DNA of 64,000 nt from Methanobacteriota archaeon (GTDB taxonomy: Archaea; Halobacteriota; Methanosarcinia; Methanosarcinales; Methanosarcinaceae), in the NCBI GenBank assembly GCA_016841265.1, contig JAENZL010000005.1, forward strand, positions 51,829-115,828. Reading direction: 5' to 3'. Shown in pieces: positions 43,442-53,270 of this stretch; position 1 is the first letter of the stretch, and the number at the start of each line of letters is the position of its first letter. The notes beneath the pieces were generated by a model. That model was not told where the DNA came from. It ran no database searches and worked only from the letters and a program-made list of their open reading frames with translations. The translations under genes were made by a program, and so were the position numbers.

Positions 43442-45673
43442 TTGAAGGATGAAACACTGGAAGTCGGGGAAGGTGCAAAGAGTCTCCAGGACCAGATGAA
43501 GGAGCAAAAGACAGAGGGCAGACACTTTGGGACATTCGATGGAGTCTTTGTCCCCACCCTGCTTACCATCCTGGGGGTGATCATGTACCTGAGGGAAGGC
43601 TGGGTTGTGGGAAACGCAGGGCTTCTCGGGGCCTGGCTGATCATCCTGATTGCTTTTAGTATTACTGCTTTCACAGGGCTTTCTCTTGCTTCGGTTACCA
43701 CAAACATCCGTATAGGAGCCGGAGGAGCTTTTTCCATCATCTCCCAGTCCCTGGGGCTTGAAGTTGGGGGAAGTATCGGAATTCCTCTCTACCTTTCCCA
43801 GGCCCTGGCCGTTGCCATGTACATCTTCGGGTTCCGGGCTGGCTGGCTTTGGATCTTTCCGGAGCATCCTGCTCTTTTAGTTGACCTGGCAGCCTTTGCC
43901 CTGCTTTTCGTTATTGCCTATATCAGTGCTAGCCTCGCTTTTCGGATCCAGTACTTTATCCTTGCCGTGGTTGCAGGATCCCTTTTATCCGTGTTCTGGG
44001 GAGGGTTTGGCGCTCCGCAGGAACCCATACAGTGGTGGGGCAGCTTCCCGGGCTCCCCGGAAAACGGCTTTTCAGGAATCGGGTTTTGGGGAGTGTTTGC
44101 TGTATTTTTCCCTGCCGCCACCGGGATAATGGCAGGGGCTAATATGTCAGGGGAACTCAAAAATCCCCGGAAAAGTATTCCCATTGGCACCCTGGGGGCC
44201 ATAGGAGTAAGCCTCTGCATCTACCTTCTCCTGGCTTACTGGTTTGCCCGTTCGGCCAGTCCCGATGAGCTTGTCAGCAACTATACCCTGATAATCGAAA
44301 GAGCGGTTTCAGGCCCCCTTGTGCTTGCAGGGCTCCTCGGAGCCACTTTCTCTTCGGCCCTTTCCTCCATCGTGGGCGCGCCGAGAATTCTGCAGGCCCT
44401 CGGAGAGCATGGGATCCTTCCAAAAAGTGAATGGCTTTCCAAAAAAACAGACCGGGGAGAACCCCGAAACGCCATGGTAATTACAGGGGCCATAGTCCTG
44501 GGGGCCCTGATGCTCAGGACCCTGAACACGGTAGCTCCCCTGATAGCTATGTTTTTCCTGATCACCTATGCCATGATCAACCTGGTTGTCTTTATTGAAC
44601 AGAGCCTGGGCCTGGTGAGTTTCAGGCCCCTTTTCAAAATCCCAAGGGCAGTATCCTTCCTTGGGGCTGCAGGCTGCCTTTTTACCATGTTCATCGTAAA
44701 CCCCGGCATCAGCTTCCTTGCCGTGGTCCTGGTGCTTTTGATCCACAGCTACCTTATCCGCAAGCACCTGAAAGCCCCGTTCGGGGACGTTCGAAGCGGG
44801 CTTTTCGTGGCCCTGGCCGAATGGGCGGCAAAGAAAGCAAATTCTCTTGCTCCTCCCGGTGAAAGGGTCTGGAAAGCAAACCTCCTGGTGCCGGTAGAAG
44901 ACCCCCGGGAACTTCGAGGGACTTTTGATTTCCTCAGGAATGTTGCGTATCCCAAGGGTTCGATTAAACTTATGGGCTTGACAGGGAAAGTGGAAGAAGA
45001 TATCCTCCTCTCCCGGCTTCCAGAAATGAGCCAGGGTTATCAGGAAGAAGGGATTTTCGCTTCCTGGACTCTTATAGAGAGTGTGGAATTCGGAAAGAAC
45101 CTGATCGCAGGCATAGAAGCTCTAACAGGTTCGTTTTTCCGCCCGGGGATTCTTTTTTTAAGGCTTCCAGAATCCCGGGACCGGGATGACGAAATCCGGG
45201 AGATCATAAGGAATGCGGCCCTGCACGGGATGGGGGTACTCCTCCTCTCAAAACACCCAAAATCCGGGTTTGGGAGGAGGAATTCAATCAACCTCTGGGT
45301 CGAAGACAGAGGACCTGCCTGGGAAATCAGCATGGACCTTGGAAACCTGGACCTGGCCCTGCTTACCGCATATAAGCTTAAGCGCAACTGGAAAGCTTCC
45401 CTGAGTTTTACGGCCCTGGTAGACTCTCCCTCCCGGATCCGGGCAGCCAGAGATTTCATGTATTCCCTTGCAGACCTGGCCCGGATCCCGAACGTAGCTG
45501 TGCGAGTGCTGCACGAGGGCCTGGAAGAAAGATCCCGAATTCCCTCCGCATCCCTGCACGTCTTCTGCATGTCTCTGGACCCTGACCTTGACCTTGCCCG
45601 GGCTTTAACGGAAAAAACAGGATCTTCCTGCCTTTTTGCCCTGGATTCCGGAGAAGAAAACGCTCTTGCCTGA
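43442..45673 (+). CDS. Cation-chloride cotransporter (SLC12/CCC-like)
   Basis: A protein of about 743 aa. Residues about 30-440 form a 12-helix APC-fold transporter: GTFDGVFVPTLLTILGVIMY then LREGWVVGNAGL at helix 1, PAATGIMAGANMSGELKNP at helix 6, and SALSSIVGAPRILQALGEHG near helix 8, all diagnostic of the CCC family. The C-terminal 250 residues are a soluble universal-stress-like regulatory domain (ANLLVPVEDPRELRGTFDFL, SINLWVEDRGPAWEISMDLGN). Closely related Methanosarcina proteins have, as I recall, a crystallised C-terminal domain. It likely moves Cl- with Na+ or K+. TTG 43442 is chosen because GGGGAGGGG precedes it; TTG 43421 is the alternative. Confidence 0.85.
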   Translation: MKDETLEVGEGAKSLQDQMKEQKTEGRHFGTFDGVFVPTLLTILGVIMYLREGWVVGNAGLLGAWLIILIAFSITAFTGLSLASVTTNIRIGAGGAFSIISQSLGLEVGGSIGIPLYLSQALAVAMYIFGFRAGWLWIFPEHPALLVDLAAFALLFVIAYISASLAFRIQYFILAVVAGSLLSVFWGGFGAPQEPIQWWGSFPGSPENGFSGIGFWGVFAVFFPAATGIMAGANMSGELKNPRKSIPIGTLGAIGVSLCIYLLLAYWFARSASPDELVSNYTLIIERAVSGPLVLAGLLGATFSSALSSIVGAPRILQALGEHGILPKSEWLSKKTDRGEPRNAMVITGAIVLGALMLRTLNTVAPLIAMFFLITYAMINLVVFIEQSLGLVSFRPLFKIPRAVSFLGAAGCLFTMFIVNPGISFLAVVLVLLIHSYLIRKHLKAPFGDVRSGLFVALAEWAAKKANSLAPPGERVWKANLLVPVEDPRELRGTFDFLRNVAYPKGSIKLMGLTGKVEEDILLSRLPEMSQGYQEEGIFASWTLIESVEFGKNLIAGIEALTGSFFRPGILFLRLPESRDRDDEIREIIRNAALHGMGVLLLSKHPKSGFGRRNSINLWVEDRGPAWEISMDLGNLDLALLTAYKLKRNWKASLSFTALVDSPSRIRAARDFMYSLADLARIPNVAVRVLHEGLEERSRIPSASLHVFCMSLDPDLDLARALTEKTGSSCLFALDSGEENALA

Positions 45674-45796
45674 ATATTCACTTAGATGCTTGTGTTTTGA
45701 TTCTGAACTTTACCCGCTGCAAAAAACATCCGAGGATACTTTTATCATGTCCCCTGCAGACCAGAGTGTTAGATCGTCCTAAAATGGAGCAAAAAT

Positions 45797-46369
45797 ATGA
45801 AGTGCGCACTCTGTGATGAAAAAAAATGCTATAAGGGAAAGGACTGCACGAGCATTAAGGATGAGATCGCCTACAAAGGCGAAGATCTTGATTCTATGCA
45901 GGTCTCGGCGGAGATCGAAGCCCGCTATTATATGGAAAAAACCCGGCTTGAAGAACTCATCCTTTACGCACAGAAGATGGGCTACAAAAAGCTCGGGATT
46001 GCTTTTTGCATCGGGCTTGAAAGGGAAGCAAAAACCATCCACAGGATCCTTGCGCGGGATTTTGAGGTATTTTCGGTCTGCTGCAAGGTCTGCGGCCTTG
46101 ACAAGGAAGCTTTCGGTCTCGAGAAGTTATACGGGAAAGGGTTTGAAGCAACCTGCAATCCCATAGGCCAGGCAAAAGTCCTGAATGAAAGCGAAACTGA
46201 CCTGAACATCATAGTCGGGCTCTGCATCGGGCATGATATCCTTTTTACCCGGAACTCCGAAGCCCCGGTGACAACGCTCATTGTCAAGGACCGGGTGCTT
46301 GCCCACAACCCTGCAGGAGCTATCTATTCGGGGTATTACCTGAAAAAAAGGTTCGGAATTACGGAATGA
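45797..46369 (+). CDS. DUF1847 Cys-rich protein
   Basis: A 190-aa protein of the DUF1847 family. The N-terminal Cys cluster CALCDEKKCYKGKDC (residues 3 to 17) and VCCKVCGLDKEAF (about 93 to 105) suggest Zn or Fe-S binding; further Cys are in EATCNPIGQA and GLCIGHDILF. The central region is a Rossmann-like alpha/beta fold. No activity is known. It stands alone between the cotransporter and a convergent surface-protein gene. Confidence 0.75.
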   Translation: MKCALCDEKKCYKGKDCTSIKDEIAYKGEDLDSMQVSAEIEARYYMEKTRLEELILYAQKMGYKKLGIAFCIGLEREAKTIHRILARDFEVFSVCCKVCGLDKEAFGLEKLYGKGFEATCNPIGQAKVLNESETDLNIIVGLCIGHDILFTRNSEAPVTTLIVKDRVLAHNPAGAIYSGYYLKKRFGITE

Positions 46370-46510
46370 ATATAAAAAGAGTGTTCTGAGCTTCCAATCC
46401 CTTTAATTAAAAATTTTGTATCTATTCAGCGCATCCAAAATCTGCCGATTGAGGCTGTTTTTTCGACGTTAAATAGACACCAAAATTGTTTTTAAAGGGG
46501 GGAATAAGGA

Positions 46511-46620
46511 GGCTTCAGGAGGCTGCTAATTTTTAATCCCTCCTGCTAAGCTCCAGTACACCTTAAAGGTACATGTACCGGAGAGCATATAGCAGCCTTC
46601 TGCCCTCCTGTTCAGCCTCC
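46511..46620. terminator. Multi-arm inverted repeat between convergent genes
   Basis: CAGGAGGCTGCTA (46516-46528) pairs with TAGCAGCCTTCTG (46590-46602), with one G-T pair. In the middle lies the perfect 12-bp palindrome GGTACATGTACC (46568-46579). It sits between the DUF1847 gene and a surface-protein gene running the other way, so it could end transcription from both sides. Confidence 0.5.
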
Positions 46621-46636
46621 GTTCATCTTGTCTAAA

Positions 46637-48388
46637 TTATTTATTTTGTTTTTTCTTCTTCAGCCCGACCATCCCAAGAAGGAGGAACGCCATCATCAGC
46701 ATTCCCAGGACAGGCTTTACACCGGCACGGGAAGTGACCAAAACCCCGTTTCTAATCACAGGCGTGCTCTGCATGTTCAGGGTATATGAAGGGTCAATAC
46801 CCAGGATGAAGAGGTCCGTCAGGCTGTAAAGGCCGGTGCCTTCCACAGTATAGTGGATTGTTACTTCGTCCCCTTCCTGGGTGTCAGGCTGGAGTGGTCC
46901 GACATTCCACCAGTAAGCCATTCCTGTTATCGGGCTGCTAACTTGCGTGGCCCCCTCAGGTACAGTGTCATTGTATACCATTGAGAAATTATTCGGGACA
47001 ATGTCATACACGTAGACATTATCAGGTGTTACGAGGTTGCCTTTGTTGTGCACCCAGAGGATAATGTCGTACTGGTCGGCGTTGGTCGCATTTTTGGCTA
47101 TGGACTTTTTAGCTTCCACGAGGTACCCGTTGATGATGTATATTTTCTCAATAAGTTCGTATGTCCCATTTGTGGTCGAGTAAGCTTCAGATAGCTGGGC
47201 TCCCGAAAAGTCCACGGAAAGGTCCACATCGATCCAGCCCACGGGGACAGGTTCGGGGAAGTCGTATATCTTCCACTCATCCTGATTCCAGGTCTCCCCG
47301 TTTGAAATCGTCTGGGAGGTATATGACGTGGAGTTGACAGCTGAAGTGTCCTGAAGGGCCGTGCTGGTGGTGACGTACAGGTTTACGGAAGATATGCTGA
47401 AACTTATTTCCTCCGTATCGGTGTTTTCGATTGTTGGGGTGAATCCCCAGTCATCTCCACCACCATTTCCACCTTCTGACTGGTCCAACTGGTTCTTCTG
47501 GAGGCTGATTTCAAAGTTCGAGGTGGTAGCTGTCGGCTCCTCGTTCAGCCCAACCCCGCTTCCAGATTCACTTCCATCAGTAATTGTGAACTGAAGGATC
47601 GTGTTGCCTATATAATGTTCAACCGCCGAAAGGGACTCCGCGTTTTGATGTGCACCCGGATCACTTTCGGTGGCTGTAAAATTGAGTGTAGCATTCGAAT
47701 CGGCATCCAAACTAAATCCATTCCAGGTAATTGTGTCATCAATTGCTGATACGTCCCCGACTTCAACATCTGGGTTGGAAAACGTGAAATCAAAAGTCGA
47801 GTTGTCATTGACATCTGCAGCAGTCTTGATAAGCTGGATGCCGGTGATAGCTGAACTTGCGTTATTTTCCAGTGTCAGGGAAACGTTAACGCTTCCACCT
47901 ACAAGGATCTTGCTGGTATTGTAGCTTTCAGTGAAAATAACAGGCCTTGAACCGGTGCAGCTGTAAGTTATGATTGCCGATCCCCCTTCAGCAAGGGAAT
48001 TGATATGAACTATGACATAGCCGTCCCCGGTAGTGTCAAGGTCGACACCGTTTCCCGTGGATACGGCCCACCCGGAAGTGCCCCCTTCACTGAAGTTAAG
48101 GGAAATGTCATAAAGTTCCGTTGTCAGCATGTTTGTTATGTTGATTTCCCCTTCCCCTGTCGGCGCTCCCTGCGTGAGTGTTGTCCCGTCGAATTCGTCC
48201 GTCAGGTTTATTGATTCCGTAACCTGGATATCCAGAACTGCTTTTGCAGAACCCGGAAAAGAAAGGAGAACTAGCATTATCAGTACGGTGAAAGCACAGA
48301 GAAAACTGTACTTTATAGCATGTCTATTCTTTACATTAAATCTATTCTTTACATTAAGTCTATTCTTTACAGTAGGCATATTTCCCAT
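46637..48388 (-). CDS. Membrane-anchored surface protein with DUF11-like repeat (paralogue of the operon opposite)
   Basis: A 583-aa secreted protein. A basic N-terminus (TVKNRLNVKNRFNVKNR) leads to a signal helix (SFLCAFTVLIMLVLLSFPGSAKA). Beta-rich extracellular domains follow, with many NxS/T sequons: an N-terminal domain (about 45-260), a middle domain (about 290-400), and a C-terminal DUF11-like domain (IAKNATNADQYDIILWVHNKG, YDIVPNNFSM, VEGTGLYSLTDLFILGIDPS). A final helix and basic tail (VLGMLMMAFLLLGMVGLKKKKQNK) anchor it. The N-terminal half resembles the 616-aa protein and the C-terminal repeat resembles the end of the 1192-aa protein at 49.7-55.1 kb, so it is a joined version of that pair. 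Confidence 0.72.
   Translation of the reverse strand: MGNMPTVKNRLNVKNRFNVKNRHAIKYSFLCAFTVLIMLVLLSFPGSAKAVLDIQVTESINLTDEFDGTTLTQGAPTGEGEINITNMLTTELYDISLNFSEGGTSGWAVSTGNGVDLDTTGDGYVIVHINSLAEGGSAIITYSCTGSRPVIFTESYNTSKILVGGSVNVSLTLENNASSAITGIQLIKTAADVNDNSTFDFTFSNPDVEVGDVSAIDDTITWNGFSLDADSNATLNFTATESDPGAHQNAESLSAVEHYIGNTILQFTITDGSESGSGVGLNEEPTATTSNFEISLQKNQLDQSEGGNGGGDDWGFTPTIENTDTEEISFSISSVNLYVTTSTALQDTSAVNSTSYTSQTISNGETWNQDEWKIYDFPEPVPVGWIDVDLSVDFSGAQLSEAYSTTNGTYELIEKIYIINGYLVEAKKSIAKNATNADQYDIILWVHNKGNLVTPDNVYVYDIVPNNFSMVYNDTVPEGATQVSSPITGMAYWWNVGPLQPDTQEGDEVTIHYTVEGTGLYSLTDLFILGIDPSYTLNMQSTPVIRNGVLVTSRAGVKPVLGMLMMAFLLLGMVGLKKKKQNK
48325..48375. repeat. 18-bp triplicate inside the surface-protein start
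   Basis: Three copies of CTATTCTTTACATTAAAT in 18-bp register, coding on the minus strand for repeated VKNRxN at the cytoplasmic N-terminus. The repeat changes charge without breaking the frame. Confidence 0.8.
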
Positions 48389-48837
48389 ATGTCTCCCCCA
48401 CTATTATCCATGACTGAATGCCCCCCAAACCACCGATTTTGGGATAAAATGATGGTTTTGCATGCAAACATGGCCACAGATATCGATTTGATCCGATTTA
48501 AAGTTCAGATCCGAAGATTAAATTATACACTTTAGCGATTAGTATTAAGAGTTGAGCATTCCAACTATATAAACATATTTAGTAAGAATCCAAACTAATT
48601 TATGTATTACGTAGTCCAGATAATTAATTTTCCTGCATTCAAAGCCGGTAGACCATGTTTTTATTTTATTTTACTCTTGAGTACCCCGGAAGCAAATTAT
48701 GGAGTTGTTTTTGAAAGTATTTATTATCCCCCGGAAATTTCCATTTATTGGGTCCCCATTGAGTAAAAATTATATAGAGGTTCTACAAAATTTTTTACGA
48801 AGATTGTTTTTCCCTTGATTAAATAAATACTAAATAA
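48389..48837. other. Divergent promoter region of the surface-protein genes
   Basis: About 450 bp with TATA-like AACTATATAAACAT (48561-48574) and AAAATTATATAGAGG (48766-48780). The second lies about 60 nt before the three-gene operon. No gene is seen. Confidence 0.45.
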
Positions 48838-49614
48838 TTGGATGTGTTGCAAATAAGAACAAGGGTAAAAATATCCATGAGTATGCTCTTTCTGGGCATA
48901 CTTCTAGGCTGCCAGCTGGGAACAGTTGCGAGCGCAGGAGACGCTGTGGAGGTATGGGACCATTACGATGTAACCATCGAGGTAGATTCCACAACAACCC
49001 GCGTAACAGAAGAACTCACGATCAAGAATGTCATAGACAAACCGGTTGTTCCGGGTTACGGGTATATATCCCTGAGCAAGGAGCAGAGTTCCACGGTCTT
49101 TGGCCTGCCCCTCCCAATTGAAGGAGACCTGATGGGCCTGAAAATCCGGGATGTTTCAGCAAGACTGGATGACGGGACCCGGGTTACGGACATCCTGGTA
49201 ACGGAAGAAGAAAGAGCTACCAATGTCAGGTACGGGTTCTGGACCCCTGTCATGCCAGGGGAGTGCAGGACAATAATAATAGAATACACCACGGATGAAA
49301 TCGTCGAGAAAGGACTGCTTTTTGACCATATAACTTATACTGTACAGCCTTCAAGCATTCCCATAAAAAATGCCCTGATAAGAGCAGATCTCGGTGGAAA
49401 CAGGCATGTTTCATATTCCAGCAACCCACCCGTTTCCACAGGAAATCCCGTTACCTGGATGCAAAGCGGCCTTGAAGACGGAACCTGGCAGCTGGACTTT
49501 GAATACAGCAGCCTGCCTCTTCCGCGTTCCCCGGTTAAGTGGGCAAACATAAGCCTGGGGCTGGTGTTCGGGATTATATGTATCTGGTCATACAGGCAAT
49601 GGAGAGTAAAATGA
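48838..49614 (+). CDS. Surface protein with signal peptide and C-terminal helix
   Basis: A 258-aa protein. The N-terminus has RTRVKISMSMLFLGILLGCQ and AxA-type cleavage near VASAG; a predicted helix close to the C-terminus (WANISLGLVFGIICIWSYRQ) anchors it with WRVK inside. The extracellular part is beta-rich (DHYDVTIEVDSTTTRVTEEL, VRYGFWTPVMPGECRTIIIEY) and matches no domain I can name, though it resembles surface 'DUF' beta-sandwiches. It is the first of three same-strand surface-protein genes. The start at TTG 48838 keeps the positive charges before the helix; ATG 48877 is the alternative. Confidence 0.62.
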   Translation: MDVLQIRTRVKISMSMLFLGILLGCQLGTVASAGDAVEVWDHYDVTIEVDSTTTRVTEELTIKNVIDKPVVPGYGYISLSKEQSSTVFGLPLPIEGDLMGLKIRDVSARLDDGTRVTDILVTEEERATNVRYGFWTPVMPGECRTIIIEYTTDEIVEKGLLFDHITYTVQPSSIPIKNALIRADLGGNRHVSYSSNPPVSTGNPVTWMQSGLEDGTWQLDFEYSSLPLPRSPVKWANISLGLVFGIICIWSYRQWRVK

Positions 49615-49691
49615 TGACAGTGAAGAGCAATTACAGTGCAAATTAAATCAGTACTTGTTGACTATCGGGGAATGTCGGGGGGTTGTAGTTT

Positions 49692-52600
49692 ATGGTTTTT
49701 AGGTTTTTCAGGCAGGTGAAGCTCGTATCATTGATTCCTATATCATTGATATTCGCATTACTGACGGTACTCATGTTTCAATGTACCGTGCTCCAGTGCG
49801 CTGCCTCTGACTCCGGCAGCCAGCAGACGGTATGGGTGGACAGGACGGCTTATTCCCCTGGAGAAAACGTGTTTGTGTCAGTCAACGATACATATTTCAA
49901 CAGTTCAAATCTTACGGCTTATATAATCTCCCCGACCCTGGTAATTACGGGCCTGACTCTCATCCCTTCGGAAACCGGGTACATAGCCGAATATTCCCCA
50001 CAGACTGGCGTAGTCCTCGGGACATATACGGTTTTTGTCTCCGGGGAAAATGTCACCGAAAACGCGGAATTTGATATAAGGACGCTGTCAGTAGCCCCGG
50101 ACCTTGAACAGTCATACCCTCTCGGAAACATTTCTATTTCCGGAAATGTCACGGATACGGCTAGCGGAAACCCTGTAAACGCCTCGGTTAAAATCATAAT
50201 CGATAGCATGACACTCAGTGCCTCTGCCATTGAGGGGATTTTCTCAACAGATTACCAGGCGGTTTCCACGGGTCAGAAAACCGTAAGCATAACTGCAACT
50301 GATGATAAAAACATAACAGGGACGGCCACAGCCAGCTTTGAAGTCTATGCTAATGATGAAACTGTGACCGGGATGGCTGCATCCAGCTTTGAAGTCTCCG
50401 CTCTTTACGGTGATACTGAAAATCCGGTGATTAACTCTGTTTCGGACTCCCCTGACCCTGTAGAAAGCGGGGCTTTCGTTACCATAACAGCAGATGTTGC
50501 GGACAACGTTGAGGTCGGAACTGTCCTGGTCGAGATCAACGGAACAGAGTACCCGATGTCCCTGCCGGAGCTCTGGATGAACAGGACCCTGCTCTTCTTT
50601 GACGGGTTCGAATCCGGAAACCTGACAACAAACAACTGGATTGTCTCCGGAACGGGAACCCACTGGCAGGTCGGGGAAGGAGCTTCCAAATCTCATGAGG
50701 GGACATATTATGCTCTTGCTTCGGATTCTGGAGGGCATATTCTGGAGGCGGACATAGACACTGCAGGTTACGAAAACCTAAACCTTTCCCTCTATTATGG
50801 GATTTCAGGGATGGGCAGTTCAGGCTATTTTGTTCTCGAATGGTATGATGGAGACCAGTGGAACAGCATATTCAATTTTTCCGACAATGCCGTCCGGTAT
50901 ACGTGCTTTGACTGTTCCCTGCCGGAAGGGGCATGTGACAATCCTGATTTCAAACTGAGATTCGGCTGCAGTCTGGGTCACGGGGGAACTGTCTACATTG
51001 ATAACGTAGAGCTAACGGGCACGGAAATTCCTCCCGAACCTTACGCTTATCTTCATGACACCTCCGACCTGGTTCCCGGAGTTTACAGTTACACTGTCCG
51101 TGCCAGCGACAGTTCCGAAAATGAAGCCGTCCCTTTGACAGGCAGCTTCACGGTTGTGAACGGAATCCCCGGGATTTCCTCGGTTTCTGCCTCTCCGGAC
51201 CCTGTTGAGCAGGGGGAAAACATAACAATTTCTGTGGATGTAGTCGATGGTTTTGAGGTCAACGATATCCGGCTTAATATCGGGGAGATAAATTATACCG
51301 TTGCTGAAGGGGTAAACACGGAAAGTGAGCTTTTCTTCGACGGGTTTGAATCCGGCAGCCTGGAAACAAATAACTGGACATGTTCCGGATCGGGAAACCC
51401 CTGGTTCATAGACTACAAACCAAATAAGGCTCATGCCGGGGATTACAGCCTCCTGGTCACAAATACTGACAATGACGAAGGAGGAGCAAGTTCCCTGGAG
51501 ACAGATATAGATGCCGCAGGCTATAGCGAAATCAATCTCTCTTTCTATTACAGTTGCGACCTTTCCGCAGACAAACTTGAGTACTTTTCAGTTGACTGGT
51601 ATGATGGAGAAGAGTGGAACTGCCTTTTAAACACAAGCGTCATCGAGAATGCGGACCTATTTTTTAATTCAGTTTTACCTCCCGCTGCCGGGGACAATCC
51701 CGAGTTCAAACTGAGGTTTAACTGCTATTCCACAAACTCCGCTGATTCTGTTCGTGTCGATAACGTGGAAGTAAAGGGAAAAAAAATAGTTTCCAGGCCT
51801 TTTGAGTACTTATATAACACCTCTGCCCTGTCCCCCGGAGTGTATATGTACACGGTCTATGCAAACGACACCCTCGGGCGAGAAGCGGTCCCTGTGGAAG
51901 GAAACTTCACGGTTCAGGAGCCCACCTCGGGAGGAGAAACAACCCCCGGAGACGGAGAGCCCGGGGGTGGAGAGGGCTTTGAGACCCCGGATGCTTTGAG
52001 CCCGATAATCAACTTAATTTCTGCCTCCCCTGCCCCTGCCGAACAGGGGGAAAACATTAGCTTCACTGCAAACGTCACGGACAACGTCGGTGTAGGGACT
52101 GTCCTGGTGGAGATTGAAGGGACAAATTACACAATGCCTCGGCTGCGGGCTGAAGCACAGTTATTCTCCGACGATTTCGAATCCGGAAGTCTGGAAACGC
52201 AAAACTGGACATGTTCCGGATCGGGAAACCCCTGGACCATCGGGACGGACGGGCTGACAAACAAAGCAGTTGCTACGAATACTGGCGGGGTAAACGCCAT
52301 CGAAAAAAGCATAGATACGGCAGGCTATGAGAATGTCACTTTTTCGTTTGAGGCAAAGACCGAAGCTCTGGATGCCGGGGAAAACCTTACCGTTGACTGG
52401 TATAACGGGACACAGTGGACCAATCTGCTTCAAACGGTTGTTACCGAGTCCACCGGATTCAATTATGAGCTGCCTGCGGGAGCCGGGAACAATTCAGATT
52501 TCAAAATAAGGTTCCTGTGTGATATTGGGGAGGGGGAGTACTGTTACGTGGATAATGTGGAGGTAAACGGGACACGAAACGCCCCTGATATGTATGAATA

Positions 52601-53270
52601 CTCCTTTGACAGCTCAGGTTTGCTTCCCGGGACCCGGGCTTATACCGTTTATGCAAACGACAGTTCCGGAAACGCTGCGGACCCTCTGACCGGAAACTTC
52701 ACTGTAATCAATTCACCCCCATTCCTCTCTCCGATAGGTCCCGGAACCGTAAACGAGTCCGAGCTGCTTACAATAAAACTGTCAGCAACAGACCCTAACG
52801 AGGACCCGATAACATACGGCAGCAACGCAAGTTTTGGGACTCTGGTAGGGGACACTTTTACCTGGCTGCCCGGATTTACGGACAGTGGGGTGTATTATGT
52901 AGAGTTCACGGCCTCCGATGGGGAAATGAACGATTCTGAAGCTGTGACTATCACTGTCAATGAATCTTACGTTAATTTCAGTGTCAGCAAGAGGATTGAA
53001 AAAGGCGCTGCCCCTGACAGTTATTCGGTAGTCCTGACCCTTACAAGCCATGTGGACTTCAACGGAAGCGGCCTGATGGTCTATGACCTCCTTCCAGACA
53101 ACTTTACACTCACAGACCCTGCCCCTGTCTGCAGCGGTTCTCAGGGTAACATTTACTACTGGGACCTGGACCTTGCTGCCGGGGAGAGCAGGACCGTGAC
53201 TTACACTCTTGCAGGAACGGGAAGGTATTCCCTGGGGGATACTTTTGTTGTGGGGGTGGACCCGCAATGA
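49692..53270 (+). CDS. Large secreted surface protein with three nested beta-sandwich units
   Basis: A 1192-aa protein with a signal or anchor helix (LIPISLIFALLTVLMFQCTV). After an N-terminal Ig-like region come three units at about 240-490, 490-750 and 765-1015. Each starts with an Ig-like half (SVSDSPDPVESGAFVTITAD...), is interrupted by about 150 residues beginning FFDGFESGNLTTNNW and ending VYIDNVEL, and then resumes the Ig half (PGVYSYTVRASDSSENEAVP). An Ig/cadherin-type domain (NSPPFLSPIGPGTVNESELL) and a DUF11-like domain end it. No C-terminal anchor is present. Many NxS/T sites suggest N-glycosylation. The stop overlaps the next start as ATGA. Confidence 0.7.
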   Translation: MVFRFFRQVKLVSLIPISLIFALLTVLMFQCTVLQCAASDSGSQQTVWVDRTAYSPGENVFVSVNDTYFNSSNLTAYIISPTLVITGLTLIPSETGYIAEYSPQTGVVLGTYTVFVSGENVTENAEFDIRTLSVAPDLEQSYPLGNISISGNVTDTASGNPVNASVKIIIDSMTLSASAIEGIFSTDYQAVSTGQKTVSITATDDKNITGTATASFEVYANDETVTGMAASSFEVSALYGDTENPVINSVSDSPDPVESGAFVTITADVADNVEVGTVLVEINGTEYPMSLPELWMNRTLLFFDGFESGNLTTNNWIVSGTGTHWQVGEGASKSHEGTYYALASDSGGHILEADIDTAGYENLNLSLYYGISGMGSSGYFVLEWYDGDQWNSIFNFSDNAVRYTCFDCSLPEGACDNPDFKLRFGCSLGHGGTVYIDNVELTGTEIPPEPYAYLHDTSDLVPGVYSYTVRASDSSENEAVPLTGSFTVVNGIPGISSVSASPDPVEQGENITISVDVVDGFEVNDIRLNIGEINYTVAEGVNTESELFFDGFESGSLETNNWTCSGSGNPWFIDYKPNKAHAGDYSLLVTNTDNDEGGASSLETDIDAAGYSEINLSFYYSCDLSADKLEYFSVDWYDGEEWNCLLNTSVIENADLFFNSVLPPAAGDNPEFKLRFNCYSTNSADSVRVDNVEVKGKKIVSRPFEYLYNTSALSPGVYMYTVYANDTLGREAVPVEGNFTVQEPTSGGETTPGDGEPGGGEGFETPDALSPIINLISASPAPAEQGENISFTANVTDNVGVGTVLVEIEGTNYTMPRLRAEAQLFSDDFESGSLETQNWTCSGSGNPWTIGTDGLTNKAVATNTGGVNAIEKSIDTAGYENVTFSFEAKTEALDAGENLTVDWYNGTQWTNLLQTVVTESTGFNYELPAGAGNNSDFKIRFLCDIGEGEYCYVDNVEVNGTRNAPDMYEYSFDSSGLLPGTRAYTVYANDSSGNAADPLTGNFTVINSPPFLSPIGPGTVNESELLTIKLSATDPNEDPITYGSNASFGTLVGDTFTWLPGFTDSGVYYVEFTASDGEMNDSEAVTITVNESYVNFSVSKRIEKGAAPDSYSVVLTLTSHVDFNGSGLMVYDLLPDNFTLTDPAPVCSGSQGNIYYWDLDLAAGESRTVTYTLAGTGRYSLGDTFVVGVDPQ

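Noticed and set aside
43307..43447. Two very short frames (26 and 22 codons) meeting end to start ahead of the cotransporter
   Set aside because: No hydrophobic or conserved feature and only weak ribosome-binding sites; chance is as likely, though ribosome profiling could decide.
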